In this document: piece by piece, positions 55,536-64,000 of the stretch
Layout of the letters: each line of letters begins with the position of its first letter
Position numbering within the stretch: position 1 is the stretch's first letter
Notes under the pieces: model-generated
Database searches by the model: none
What the model was told of the DNA's origin: nothing
What the model saw: only the letters and a program-made list of their open reading frames with translations
Position numbers and translations under genes: made by a program
Assembly: GCA_024704175.1 (NCBI GenBank)
Contig: CP085629.1
Location: forward strand, 806,001 to 870,000
Source: Paenibacillus sp. P25
Lineage (GTDB): Bacteria; Bacillota; Bacilli; Paenibacillales; NBRC-103111
DNA: 64,000 nt
Direction: 5' to 3'

Positions 55536-55632
55536 TATCCTCCCTGTTAGAGATTGACGGCGCGGGCGGACAGATGTATCTGTATTTGCAGAGGAAAGCA
55601 TTTTAGCACCCTAGTTCAGGAGAGAGTGGAAT

Positions 55633-56858
55633 ATGCGACGACTTAAAGGATCATCACTAACGCTAGGACTATCGACAATGGCTATGATGGCATCATTCGT
55701 CATCTGGAGCGTATTTTCTCCGATTGCCGGACAAATCCAGGAGCTGTTTCATCTCAGTACGATTCAAAAAAGCGTGCTGATCGCTGCACCTGTTCTGCTC
55801 GGTTCGGTCTTGCGCATCCCAATGGGCATCTATACGGATCGATTCGGCGGCAAGCGGGTCTTTGCAGCAACAATGCTGTTTCTTGTAATCCCGCCGCTGA
55901 TCGCCGGATGGGTACATACCTTTTGGCGACTGCTGCTGTGCGCGCTGTTTATCGGTATGGCCGGGACGACTTTTGCTATCTCCCTGACTTATGTTTCAAG
56001 ATGGTTCCCGCCTGAAAGGCAGGGTCTCGTGCTCGGGTTAGCCGGACTCGGCAACCTGGGCGGAGCCGTGGCGAGCTATACGTCGCCGTTTGTTTTCAAC
56101 CGTTTTGGCCTGCCTTGGGTGTTTTGGAGTCTGGCGGTCATGATTGTGATCGTGACGTTTATTTTCTGGATCGGGACGAAGGATCTACCTGCGCCGGCTC
56201 AGGTAAAGACGTTCAGGCAATCGATCGTTGTACTTAAAGATCAATCGACTTGGTATTTATCGGTCTTTTATTTTTTGACCTTCGGCGGTTTTGTTGCTTT
56301 CGGGGCTTACCTGCCGACATTTCTCAAAGATTTATTTCATCTGTCGGCGACGGACGCGGGCATGAAAACAGCTGGATTTGTCGTTACAGCCACGCTTATC
56401 CGGCCGGTAGGCGGGTACATTTCGGACCGCATCGGCTCGCGAAAAGTTCTGGTGGTTGTATTTGCAGGTATTATCATCACCTCGCTCGCAATGGCGGCGA
56501 CTTTGCAACAATTTACCGGGTTCAGTATTAGTTGCCTGGTTGCAGCCGCCTTGCTTGGAGTTGGAAATGGGGCCGTGTTCAAAATGGTGCCGGAGGTCTC
56601 CTCGGGCAACACGGGAGCGGTAACGGGGATCGTTGGCGCAGCAGGCGGTGTGGGCGGATTTTTTCCCCGATTGTACTCGGTATTATTAAAGATTTATCAG
56701 GCGCCTATACACTTGGATTTATTCTGCTGATGCTCTTTGCCTGCGTTTGTCTTTGGATGAACCTTGCAATGAAACGCATGACGGCTGTCAAGCGAGCGCG
56801 CAGCGGCTTGAGTATAGATAAAATCCATTATCCGGACGGAAATTTAGTGTGGGAATGA
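55633..56858 (+). CDS. Nitrate/nitrite MFS transporter NarK/NasA type (one frame break)
   Basis: About 408-residue MFS protein for nitrate uptake or nitrite export. Signature regions: MGIYTDRFGGKRVFAATML and the glycine-rich nitrate signature GLAGLGNLGGAVASYTSPFV, with GVGNGAVFKMVPEVSSGNTG in the second half. A break near 56665 in a T run leads to PIVLGIIKDLSGAYTLGFI and a stop at 56858. AGGAGAG precedes the ATG. It heads the narK-nasB-nasC set, so nitrate import for assimilation is likely. Confidence 0.9.
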
Positions 56859-56871
56859 GGAGTCGGCATAT

Positions 56872-59245
56872 ATGGGGAAACAAAAACTTGTTTTAATAGG
56901 TAACGGTATGGCTGGGGTACGCTGTGTGGAAGAAATTCTGGCGATTGCTCCACATCGTTTTGAGATTACGATATTCGGCGCTGAGCCTCATCCGAACTAT
57001 AACCGGATCATGCTGTCCAAGGTTCTTCAGGGCGACACAACGGTGAACGACATTACCATTAACGATTGGCAGTGGTATATAGATAATGGCATCACACTTC
57101 ATGCGGGTGATCCGGTAGTCCGTATCGATACGGCAAACCGTAAGGTTATCAGCCAAAAGGGGCGAACAGCTGAATACGATCAGCTTATCCTCGCTACCGG
57201 TTCACTGCCGTTCATGCTTCCGCTGCCCGGGGCAGATAAGCCGGGAGTGACGGCTTTTCGGGATATTAACGATTGCAACAAAATGCTGGAGGCTTCCCGA
57301 TCGTATAAAAAAGCGGTCGTCATCGGCGGCGGTCTGCTCGGTCTGGAGGCGGCCCGCGGGCTCCTGAACCTGGGCATGGAAGTCTCTGTGGTGCATATCT
57401 TCAATTATTTGATGGAGCGTCAACTGACCCCGACGTCTGCACACATGCTGCGCAAAGAGTTGGAAAGACAGGGCATGCGTTTTCTGCTTGAAAAGCAAAC
57501 GGCAAAAATTTTCGGGAAAAAACGGGTGGAAGGGCTTCTGTTCAAGGACGGAAGTAAAGTGGAGGCGGATCTGGTCGTTATTGCGGTCGGCGTGCGTCCA
57601 AACATCAAGCTCGCGGCGGACAGCGGTATTGAGACCAATCGGGCGATCGTTGTCGATGATTTCATGGAAACGAATGTGCCGGGCGTCTATGCGGTTGGGG
57701 AGTGCGCAGAGCACCGCGGCATGGTTTATGGTCTCGTAGCGCCGTTATATGAGCAGGGAAAAGTGCTGGCGAAGCGGATCTGTGGAGTTGACACCGAAGG
57801 TTATCCGGGATCGATTCTGTATTCGCAGTTGAAAGTATCCGGTGTTGAGGTGTTCTCGGCCGGGGAGATCCGCGATTCCGAGATTACCACTTCGGTTAAA
57901 GCGATTGACGGTATTCGCAACACCTATAAAAAAATTGCCGTTCGCGACAACAAAATTGTCGGAGCGGTATTGTTTGGCGACAGCGGCGAGGGCAACAAGC
58001 TGCTCGGTTATATTAAACAGCAGGCGGATGTGTCCGTGCTGGAGGAAGCGGCAAGCAGGAGGCGGCGCGGATGAAGCGTATGCGGCTTCGCTGGCGCTTA
58101 CAGCGACTGTGTGCTCCTGCAACGGCGTGACGAAGGGCGCGATCCTGGACGCCGTTCGCGAGAACGGATGCGAAAGCGTCGACGAGGTTCGCGCCTGCAC
58201 GCGGGCATCGAGCACATGCGGGGGGTGTAAGCCGCTCGTTTCGGCGATGCTGAACCTGGCGCTGCAGAGCAAGGATGTGCCGGCGGCGCCGAAGGAAACG
58301 GTGTGCGGCTGCATGACGCACAGCCACGATGAGCTGCGCGCGGCGGTGCGCGGCGCAGGGTTCGCCACAGCGCGCGAAGCGATGCTCGCACTGGGCTGGA
58401 GCAAGGCGGACGGCTGCGAAATCTGCCGTCCGGCCTTGGAGTACTACGTCGGCCAGGCGCTGAGCGCGGCCGGCGCGGCCGCTGGAAAGGCCGGGGCAGC
58501 TCCAGCGGCGGGCTTGCTCGCCGACGGCACATACGCCGTCGTACCGCGCATGTACGGCGGCGTCACGAGCGCCGAGCAGCTAAGGCGAATCGCGGATGTG
58601 ATCGACAAGTACGACATTCCTCTGGTGAAGCTGACCGGCGGCGCGCATCTGGAGTCGCTGGGCATCGACGCAGGGCTTGTTGGCTCCGTCGGCGCGGAGC
58701 TCGGACAGCCGGTCGCCGCAGTTCCGGCTTACGGTAAGACGATTGCGACTGTGGCTACGTGCACAGGCATCGGCTACGACCGCAGTGCTTTGCAGGATTC
58801 TATCCGGCTGGGCGCCAGTCTCGAACGCCGGTTAGAGCACCTGCAAATGCCGTCGAAAGTAAGCGTTGCTGTCTCCGCAAGCCCTCTGCACCGTGCCGGG
58901 ACGCTGGCCAAGGATCTGGGCATTGCCGGCGCGCCGGGCGGATGGGAGATCTACGTAGGCGGTTGCGAGGGGATGAAGCTTCGACAAGGAGAGTCGCTGT
59001 GCATGGAGCCTTCGGAGGAGATTGTACTGGAGTTATCGTGCGCATTCCTGCAGTGGTACCGCGAAGAGGCAAATTACGGGGAAACGACAGGACAGTGGGT
59101 TGAACGCATAGGTATTACACAGTCGCGGGAAGGATTGTTCAATCTTTTGTTCCGGGAGGAGCTGATTGCGAGAATGAACGCGGAGCGGCAGATTACGGAA
59201 CAGCAGCAAGTAAATCCGCAGCTTACGGTCGCTTCGATAGGGTGA
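56872..59245 (+). CDS. nasB: Assimilatory nitrate reductase electron-transfer subunit NasB (one frame break)
   Basis: About 790 residues, carrying electrons from NAD(P)H to NasC. N-terminal FAD/NAD domain: LVLIGNGMAGVRCVEEIL, KKAVVIGGGLLGLEAARGL, PGVYAVGECAEHRG. After a break near 58060 come two [2Fe-2S] BFD-like modules (CSCNGVTKG with TCGGCKP; CGCMTHSHD with GCEICRP), then a NirB-type C-terminal half. Of the four Cys that bind siroheme/4Fe-4S in true NirB, only the first remains (CTGIGYD; the C-x3-C site is SASPLHR). That argues for the NasB role rather than nitrite reductase. Confidence 0.85.
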
Positions 59246-59254
59246 GCTGAGCTT

Positions 59255-61390
59255 ATGAGTCAATTAATAGAGCAAGAACAAGTCGAAACCGGTTCTCTGC
59301 GTGTGATGGATACGCAATGCCCTTTTTGCAGCGTGCAGTGTAAAATGCAGGTTATTGAAGAAAGGGCAACCGCAGACGGGCGTCCGACCTATACGGTTGT
59401 TCCGAAGGCGAATCTCGCTTCGGAAGGCCGTCTTTGCATCAAAGGGATGAACGCATACCAGCACGTGCTGACCGGCGAGCGAATCCTCCATCCGATGATG
59501 AAGAAGGATGGTCAGTTCGTCCGCATTTCGTGGGAGGACGCGTATGAACTGATCGTCGGCAAGTTTAACGGACTTCGCGGTAAGTACGGCAATCATACGG
59601 TTGGTGTGTATGGGGGCGGATCGCTGACGAATGAATCCGCGTATCTTTTGGGCAAATTCGCCCGTGTTGCGCTGCAGACGAAGTACATTGATTATAACGG
59701 GAGATTTTGCATGTCGGCGGTCGCTTCTGCGGGTGTCAAAGTGTTTGGTATCGACCGCGGTTTAACGAACCAAATATCGGACATTGAATTGGCCGACTGC
59801 ATTATACTGGCAGGTACGAATATAGCGGAATGTCAACCGACGCTTATGCCTTATTTTACAAGAGCGAAAGAAAAGGGCTCCTACATTATTGCGATCGATC
59901 CAAGGGAGACAGGTACGACTCGTGCCGCGGATTTGCATTTGTGTGTTAAGCCGGGGATGGATGCGACGCTCGCTAACGGGTTGCTGAAGGTTCTGCTTGA
60001 GGAAGGTCTGATGGATGAAGCCTTCGTCCAGGAGCGTACAAAAGGCTTTTCCGAGCTGAAAGCGCACTTGGATTCACTCGATATGGGAGAGATTGCCGAG
60101 TTAACGGGGGTATCCGCCGAGCTGATCCGGAAAGCGGCACTGGCTTATGGCAAAGCGGCAACGGGCATGGTGTTCACCGCACGAGGTGTGGAGCAGCAGA
60201 CTGACGGGCATATGGCGGTTCGCAACTTCCTTAACCTCGTATTGCTGACAGGCAAAATCGGCAAACCCGGCTGCGGCTACGGTGCCGTCACCGGTCAAGG
60301 AAACGGTCAGGGCGGAAGGGAGCATGGGCAAAAGGCCGATCAGCTTCCAGGCTACCGGTTGATTGAGAATCCCGAAGACCGCGCTTATGTCGCCAGTGTA
60401 TGGGGAATCGATCCGAGCGAGCTGCCCGGCAAAGGCGTTTCTGCATACGAGATGATGGAGAAGGTTTACGAGCAGGAGATTCGTGCATTGTTCGTGATGG
60501 GCTCGAATCCGATCGTGTCCAACCCGAAAGCCAATTTCGTCGAAGAAGGGCTGAAGAAGCTCGATTTTCTCGTCGTTGCTGATTTTCTAATGTCAGAAAC
60601 GGCGCAGCTTGCCGATTTGATTTTACCGGTAACCGCTTATTTGGAGAATGCAGGAACAATGACAAACTTCGAAGGGCGTGTTCTGCTCAGGGAAGCCGGC
60701 CGTTCTGCGCCTGGTGAAGCAAAGCATGATTGGCAGATCCTTTGCGATTTGGCAGAGAGGCTTGGCAGAGGTCAATACTTCAAATTCGTAGAAGTTGAAG
60801 ACATCTTTAATGAGCTTCGCCTTGCAAGCCGCGGAGGCGCTGCAGACTATTTTGGCATCACTTATGACCGTTTGCGCAGGGAAGAAGGCGTTTACTGGCC
60901 TTGTCCGGAACACGGACATCCCGGCACGAAGCGTCTGTTCGAATCGTCATTTCCGCTTCCGGGAGGCAAAGCGCCGCTGACTCCTGTGGAGAATCATTTG
61001 CCTAAGGAGCTGGTCAGTGAGGAGTTCCCTCTTTACCTGACAACTGGCCGGGTACTTACACATTATCTGACCGGCGTGCAAACAAGAAGAAGCCATTCTT
61101 TGGCGGCGCGCGATGTGGAATCGTTCATGGAGATTCATCCGAAGACGGCCAAGAAGTATCGCATCGAAGAAGCCGTTCTTGTGAAGTTGGAGTCTAGGCG
61201 CGGAGTCATTTACGTTCGTAGTCGGTTTAGTAGCGATATCCGCGAAGACACCGTGTTCGTTCCGATGCATTGGGGCAATACGCAGAACGTCAACAAAATC
61301 ACGTATGACGCGCTTGACCCGACCTGCAAAATGCCGGGTTTTAAGGTATGTGCCGTTAAAGTGAGCCCTTTAATTACGGAATACGCTTAA
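59255..61390 (+). CDS. nasC: Assimilatory nitrate reductase catalytic subunit NasC
   Basis: 711-residue molybdopterin enzyme that reduces nitrate to nitrite in the cytoplasm. The N-terminal [4Fe-4S] site is CPFCSVQC with GRLCIKG; the Mo-bis-MGD fold follows with GGGSLTNESAYLLGKFARV, the Cys segment YNGRFCMSAVASAGVK, VFTARGVEQQTDGH and LYLTTGRVLTHYLTGVQTRR; the C-terminal domain ends DPTCKMPGFKVCAVKV. It follows nasB by 9 bp. No signal peptide, as expected for the assimilatory type. Nitrite reductase genes are not in the window. Confidence 0.93.
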   Translation: MSQLIEQEQVETGSLRVMDTQCPFCSVQCKMQVIEERATADGRPTYTVVPKANLASEGRLCIKGMNAYQHVLTGERILHPMMKKDGQFVRISWEDAYELIVGKFNGLRGKYGNHTVGVYGGGSLTNESAYLLGKFARVALQTKYIDYNGRFCMSAVASAGVKVFGIDRGLTNQISDIELADCIILAGTNIAECQPTLMPYFTRAKEKGSYIIAIDPRETGTTRAADLHLCVKPGMDATLANGLLKVLLEEGLMDEAFVQERTKGFSELKAHLDSLDMGEIAELTGVSAELIRKAALAYGKAATGMVFTARGVEQQTDGHMAVRNFLNLVLLTGKIGKPGCGYGAVTGQGNGQGGREHGQKADQLPGYRLIENPEDRAYVASVWGIDPSELPGKGVSAYEMMEKVYEQEIRALFVMGSNPIVSNPKANFVEEGLKKLDFLVVADFLMSETAQLADLILPVTAYLENAGTMTNFEGRVLLREAGRSAPGEAKHDWQILCDLAERLGRGQYFKFVEVEDIFNELRLASRGGAADYFGITYDRLRREEGVYWPCPEHGHPGTKRLFESSFPLPGGKAPLTPVENHLPKELVSEEFPLYLTTGRVLTHYLTGVQTRRSHSLAARDVESFMEIHPKTAKKYRIEEAVLVKLESRRGVIYVRSRFSSDIREDTVFVPMHWGNTQNVNKITYDALDPTCKMPGFKVCAVKVSPLITEYA

Positions 61391-61573
61391 TATCAAGCAA
61401 CGGCATCCCCTTTTAAACCACGTCATATTCGACATATAGTTGTATGTCACCATTAATTTATATAGGCGGCATCTGTCCGCACAAATCTCGCATTTTCTTT
61501 GTACTTTCGTATGTTTTTTGCTAAAATAGATTGCCAAGGATCGGCACGACGGATACCATTGCTATAATAGAAT

Positions 61574-61618
61574 CGGGAGAGGGACGTTTCACATCGAAGC
61601 ATCCTCTCTCGTTTTTTT
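61574..61618 (+). terminator. Terminator upstream of the response-regulator gene
   Basis: CGGGAGAGGGA pairs with ATCCTCTCTCG across a loop, followed by seven T. It ends the nas transcript; a TATAAT at 61563-61568 may be the next promoter. Confidence 0.75.
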
Positions 61619-61678
61619 GCATGTATAAAAAAGAATGTCATTGCGAGACTATTTATATCTGGGTTGAAGGAGCGGAAC

Positions 61679-63220
61679 ATGGAGGCTAAGGGCAGAATCC
61701 TCGTGGTTGACGATGAAATGCTGGTGCGTCAAGGAATTATCCATCTGTTGAACTGGGAAAGCGAAGGGTTTCAAATCGTCGGCGAAGCCGCCAACGGCAA
61801 GGAGGCGCTGGAGCTAGTCCATTTGCACCGGCCGCATATTATTTTGACCGACATTGTGATGCCGGTGATGGACGGCACAGAGCTGACAAAAGTGGTGAAA
61901 GCGATGTATCCGGATATTGAAATTGTAGTGCTTAGCAGTTTCGGCGAATTTGAATATGTGCGCTCGACCTTTCAGAGCGGCGTTGCCGATTACATGCTGA
62001 AGCCGAAGCTCGATGCCGCTTCGCTGTTGGCCGTGCTGCATAAAACGGCTCAGCGCATCCCCGAGCTGAGGGGTATGGAGCTGGCCGGCGACAGCAGGCA
62101 TTCCCTGGATTATATTCTGGATAAGCTGATATCCGGCTATTCCATCCCGTACGACCGTCAGGAGCTGGTAAGCGCTTTTCCTTACACTGACTTTGCGCTA
62201 TTGATCGCAGATGCGCAGCTGGGTTCGACAACGCTGCAGCGCAGCGAAGAATGGGCCGAGGCTGTCATCGGAGCCATTGTACAGCATATGCAAAGCCCGC
62301 TGACTTTTCGGTCGCTGTCTCATCAGGACGGGCAAATCCGTTTCTTGCTGAACCTGGAGCCGGAGGCCAAAGCGGATGCCGCTCGTTTGGTTAGACAGCT
62401 TGCGGAAACCGGGGCCAGCTCGGGCATGGGCTTGTTTTTCGCGCTTAGCCGATTCTTTACAGACATTGAAGGCGTGCACGAGGTTTATTCCAATGAAATT
62501 ATGCAAATCGTCAACCACCGTTTCTTTTTGTCGAACCGGCAGTACTTGATTTTGGATGAGCTGAAGGAGCAAGGGGAAAGGGTAAGTTTTGATATGGAAG
62601 CCTTTAGTGCCGAACTGAATCGCCAAGAGTATCCTCAGGCGTTCGAGCGGCTGCGCAGCTATGTTCAGTCGATGCCCGGGCGGATGGACATGGACATGTT
62701 CGCATTGAAATCGTCTTTAGGCCATAGCCTTTTCAACATTATCGTTTCCCTGCTGCACTTTCATTATGAGGCGGCTTCCTTGGATGCAGGCAAGTATGAG
62801 TATTTTCGTTCAATTCATGAGGCCGATCATATTACGGAGGTGATTGCGCTGGTAGAGAAATTTTTGAATGAGGCGATGGAATGCGTCACCGGTAAAAAAG
62901 CCGGCTCGCCGGCCTTTCAAAAAATCTTACAGTATATCGACGAGCATTTTTCGGAACCGCTGACCTTAACGGAAGTGGCGAAGCGGTTTCATTTTAACGC
63001 CTCGTATTTGTCCAATTATTTTGCCGTTCATAATAAAGAAGGTTTTAATGAATACTTGAACCGTATTCGCATCGACAAGGCGTGCGAGCTGCTGCGGGAT
63101 AACCCGGCGCTTTCGATAGCGGAAATAGGCAGTCTGGTCGGCTACTCCGACCACAGCTATTTTACTAAAGTGTTTCGCAAGCTGAAGGGGATTTCGCCCA
63201 GCCTATATCGCAAAAATTAA
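61679..63220 (+). CDS. YesN-type response regulator with AraC output domain
   Basis: 513-residue regulator typical of Paenibacillus sugar or surface-response systems. The receiver has RILVVDDEMLVRQGIIHLL, phospho-acceptor Asp in IILTDIVMPVMDG and Lys in YMLKPK. A long middle region follows, then the AraC HTH pair: YIDEHFSEPLTLTEVAKRF, NASYLSNYF and IAEIGSLVGYSDHSYFTKVF. GAAGGAG lies 6 bases before ATG 61679. It partners the histidine kinase encoded next. Confidence 0.92.
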   Translation: MEAKGRILVVDDEMLVRQGIIHLLNWESEGFQIVGEAANGKEALELVHLHRPHIILTDIVMPVMDGTELTKVVKAMYPDIEIVVLSSFGEFEYVRSTFQSGVADYMLKPKLDAASLLAVLHKTAQRIPELRGMELAGDSRHSLDYILDKLISGYSIPYDRQELVSAFPYTDFALLIADAQLGSTTLQRSEEWAEAVIGAIVQHMQSPLTFRSLSHQDGQIRFLLNLEPEAKADAARLVRQLAETGASSGMGLFFALSRFFTDIEGVHEVYSNEIMQIVNHRFFLSNRQYLILDELKEQGERVSFDMEAFSAELNRQEYPQAFERLRSYVQSMPGRMDMDMFALKSSLGHSLFNIIVSLLHFHYEAASLDAGKYEYFRSIHEADHITEVIALVEKFLNEAMECVTGKKAGSPAFQKILQYIDEHFSEPLTLTEVAKRFHFNASYLSNYFAVHNKEGFNEYLNRIRIDKACELLRDNPALSIAEIGSLVGYSDHSYFTKVFRKLKGISPSLYRKN

Positions 63221-63242
63221 TTGAGGGGACAATCGGTCGCCA

Positions 63243-64000
63243 ATGGGAACCCGTCTACGGAAAATCACAGAACAAAGCTTATTTAGCAAAATTTTTATCG
63301 TCATGGTGATCAGTATTATCTCCATTACGATCTTAACCTCCTGGGTGACTGTGCAAATGTCTAAAAAGCTGTTTGTACAAACGTTCAGTATTACAAATTC
63401 GAAGATTATCGACCAGATCAAAAGCGGTTTGGAAGCGTTCCATTACTCCAACGTAAACATAGCGATAAATACAGCGCAAAGCGCTGCGATCAAAAATTAT
63501 TTGACCGGGGCGGATATGGACTCTATCACGAACTACAGGACCGTTTACAGCATGCAGGAGCAGATGAACCGGATCCAATCGGGAATCGGCGCCAAAAGCC
63601 TTGGGATCCTGCTGCTCGGCGGAAATGGCAAAAGCTATGTCAGCGACCGTGCTTATTGGTCCGGCTCCCCGCAAGAGCTGCAGCAAAATCCGATTACACA
63701 AAGTACGCTCAGTCAGCCTGGAAAGCTGATATACAGCTTTATGAAGGCAGAGGCGGAGAGTTCCGGCGAGCCTTGTCTGGTCGCTTCGAAAGCGCTGTAC
63801 GCACCGGGAAGCGAGCAAATTTACGGCACGCTGTACATGATGATCAGGGAAAGCGAATTTAGCGGCATTTACAACAGTTTTACGAGCACCGGCAATGATG
63901 TGATGATCCTGAATCAATCCGGAGTCATCGTCTCCAGCAATCGGAAGGAGCTTATCGGGACCGTGTCGGACCAGCCGCTAACCAGCGCCAAGACGCTGCA
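63243..64000 (+). CDS. YesM-type sensor histidine kinase (3' partial)
   Basis: The first 252 codons of a membrane sensor kinase, open to the end of the window. One hydrophobic segment (IFIVMVISIISITILTSWV) is followed by an extracellular dCache-like domain (SVTSAK region not conserved; NVNIAINTAQSAAIKNYL, GKSYVSDRAYW, YGTLYMMIRESEF, GVIVSSNRKELIG). The HAMP and kinase domains must lie beyond the window. It starts 22 bp after the YesN-type gene; a GAGGGG lies about 14 bases before ATG. Confidence 0.85.
   Translation, partial: MGTRLRKITEQSLFSKIFIVMVISIISITILTSWVTVQMSKKLFVQTFSITNSKIIDQIKSGLEAFHYSNVNIAINTAQSAAIKNYLTGADMDSITNYRTVYSMQEQMNRIQSGIGAKSLGILLLGGNGKSYVSDRAYWSGSPQELQQNPITQSTLSQPGKLIYSFMKAEAESSGEPCLVASKALYAPGSEQIYGTLYMMIRESEFSGIYNSFTSTGNDVMILNQSGVIVSSNRKELIGTVSDQPLTSAKTL

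Noticed and set aside
1..64000. CRISPR arrays, prophage genes, NRPS/PKS clusters
   Set aside because: No regularly spaced direct repeats, phage structural genes or modular synthetases were seen on either strand.

Overview
The window looks like a chromosomal segment of a Paenibacillus-like member of the Bacillota. The evidence is the set of Bacillus-type gene families (queE/queC, yhaO/yhaN, ykvI, yjdF, yqzE, yqhG with its SNF2 helicase partner, lipM, dat), strong Shine-Dalgarno sites with frequent GTG and TTG starts, a copper-amine-oxidase stalk domain, Bacillus-type Fur, NrdR and GlnR/TnrA boxes, and a GC content high for the phylum. Many genes need one or two frame changes to read through, about 38 in 24 genes, often next to G/C, A or T runs and also in genes that must work (argS, nrdJ). 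I therefore treat most of them as probable base-call or assembly errors and give each broken gene as one feature spanning its full extent.

Layout. 1-19.8 kb is ordinary chromosome: queuosine genes (queE, queC), a flavin-binding protein, two XRE regulators around a palindrome, a PaaX-type regulator, a PEBP-like protein, a diguanylate cyclase, a glycosyltransferase, the YhaO/YhaN nuclease-ATPase pair, a DMT transporter, an SDR, YkvI, DedA, two lipoproteins, xpt, several small proteins and two tandem tRNA-Leu(CAG) genes.

19.9-35.2 kb is the most interesting part, a Fur-box-controlled locus. Two Fur boxes flank the promoter of a five-gene nickel/peptide-type ABC importer and face a divergent nitroreductase. 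Two more sit between divergent biosynthetic operons: an aminotransferase plus a dehydrogenase homologue to the left; an ornithine-cyclodeaminase/SbnB-like protein, a cystathionine-gamma-synthase-like PLP enzyme, two small proteins of unknown function, a large B12-binding mutase-like protein, an MFS exporter and a MetX-like acyltransferase to the right. Importer, exporter, Fur control and amino-acid-joining enzymes have the logic of the staphylopine (cnt) opine metallophores. I see no nicotianamine-synthase-like CntL, histidine racemase or CntM, so MetX plus the CGS-like enzyme may supply the aminobutyrate-type building block instead. The product is unknown and this is inference.

35.2-48.9 kb is chromosome again: a GNAT, argS, yjdF with a probable riboswitch leader, yqzE, a secreted protein, yqhG/SNF2, a lipoprotein, lipM, dat, and a B12-dependent ribonucleotide reductase behind two NrdR boxes. 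48.9-55.6 kb is a visibly AT-rich accessory island with a deletion-fused fatty-acid-oxidation remnant, a NIPSNAP protein, an RpiR-type regulator cut by an IS110-family element whose ends can be placed to within a few bases, a DJ-1/PfpI protein and a GNAT. Two near-identical operator-promoter units in this island suggest a small regulon whose regulator was lost to the insertion.

55.0-61.4 kb holds nitrate assimilation (two GlnR/TnrA boxes, a decayed nasB copy, narK, nasB, nasC). The window ends in a YesN/YesM-type two-component system that runs off the right edge.
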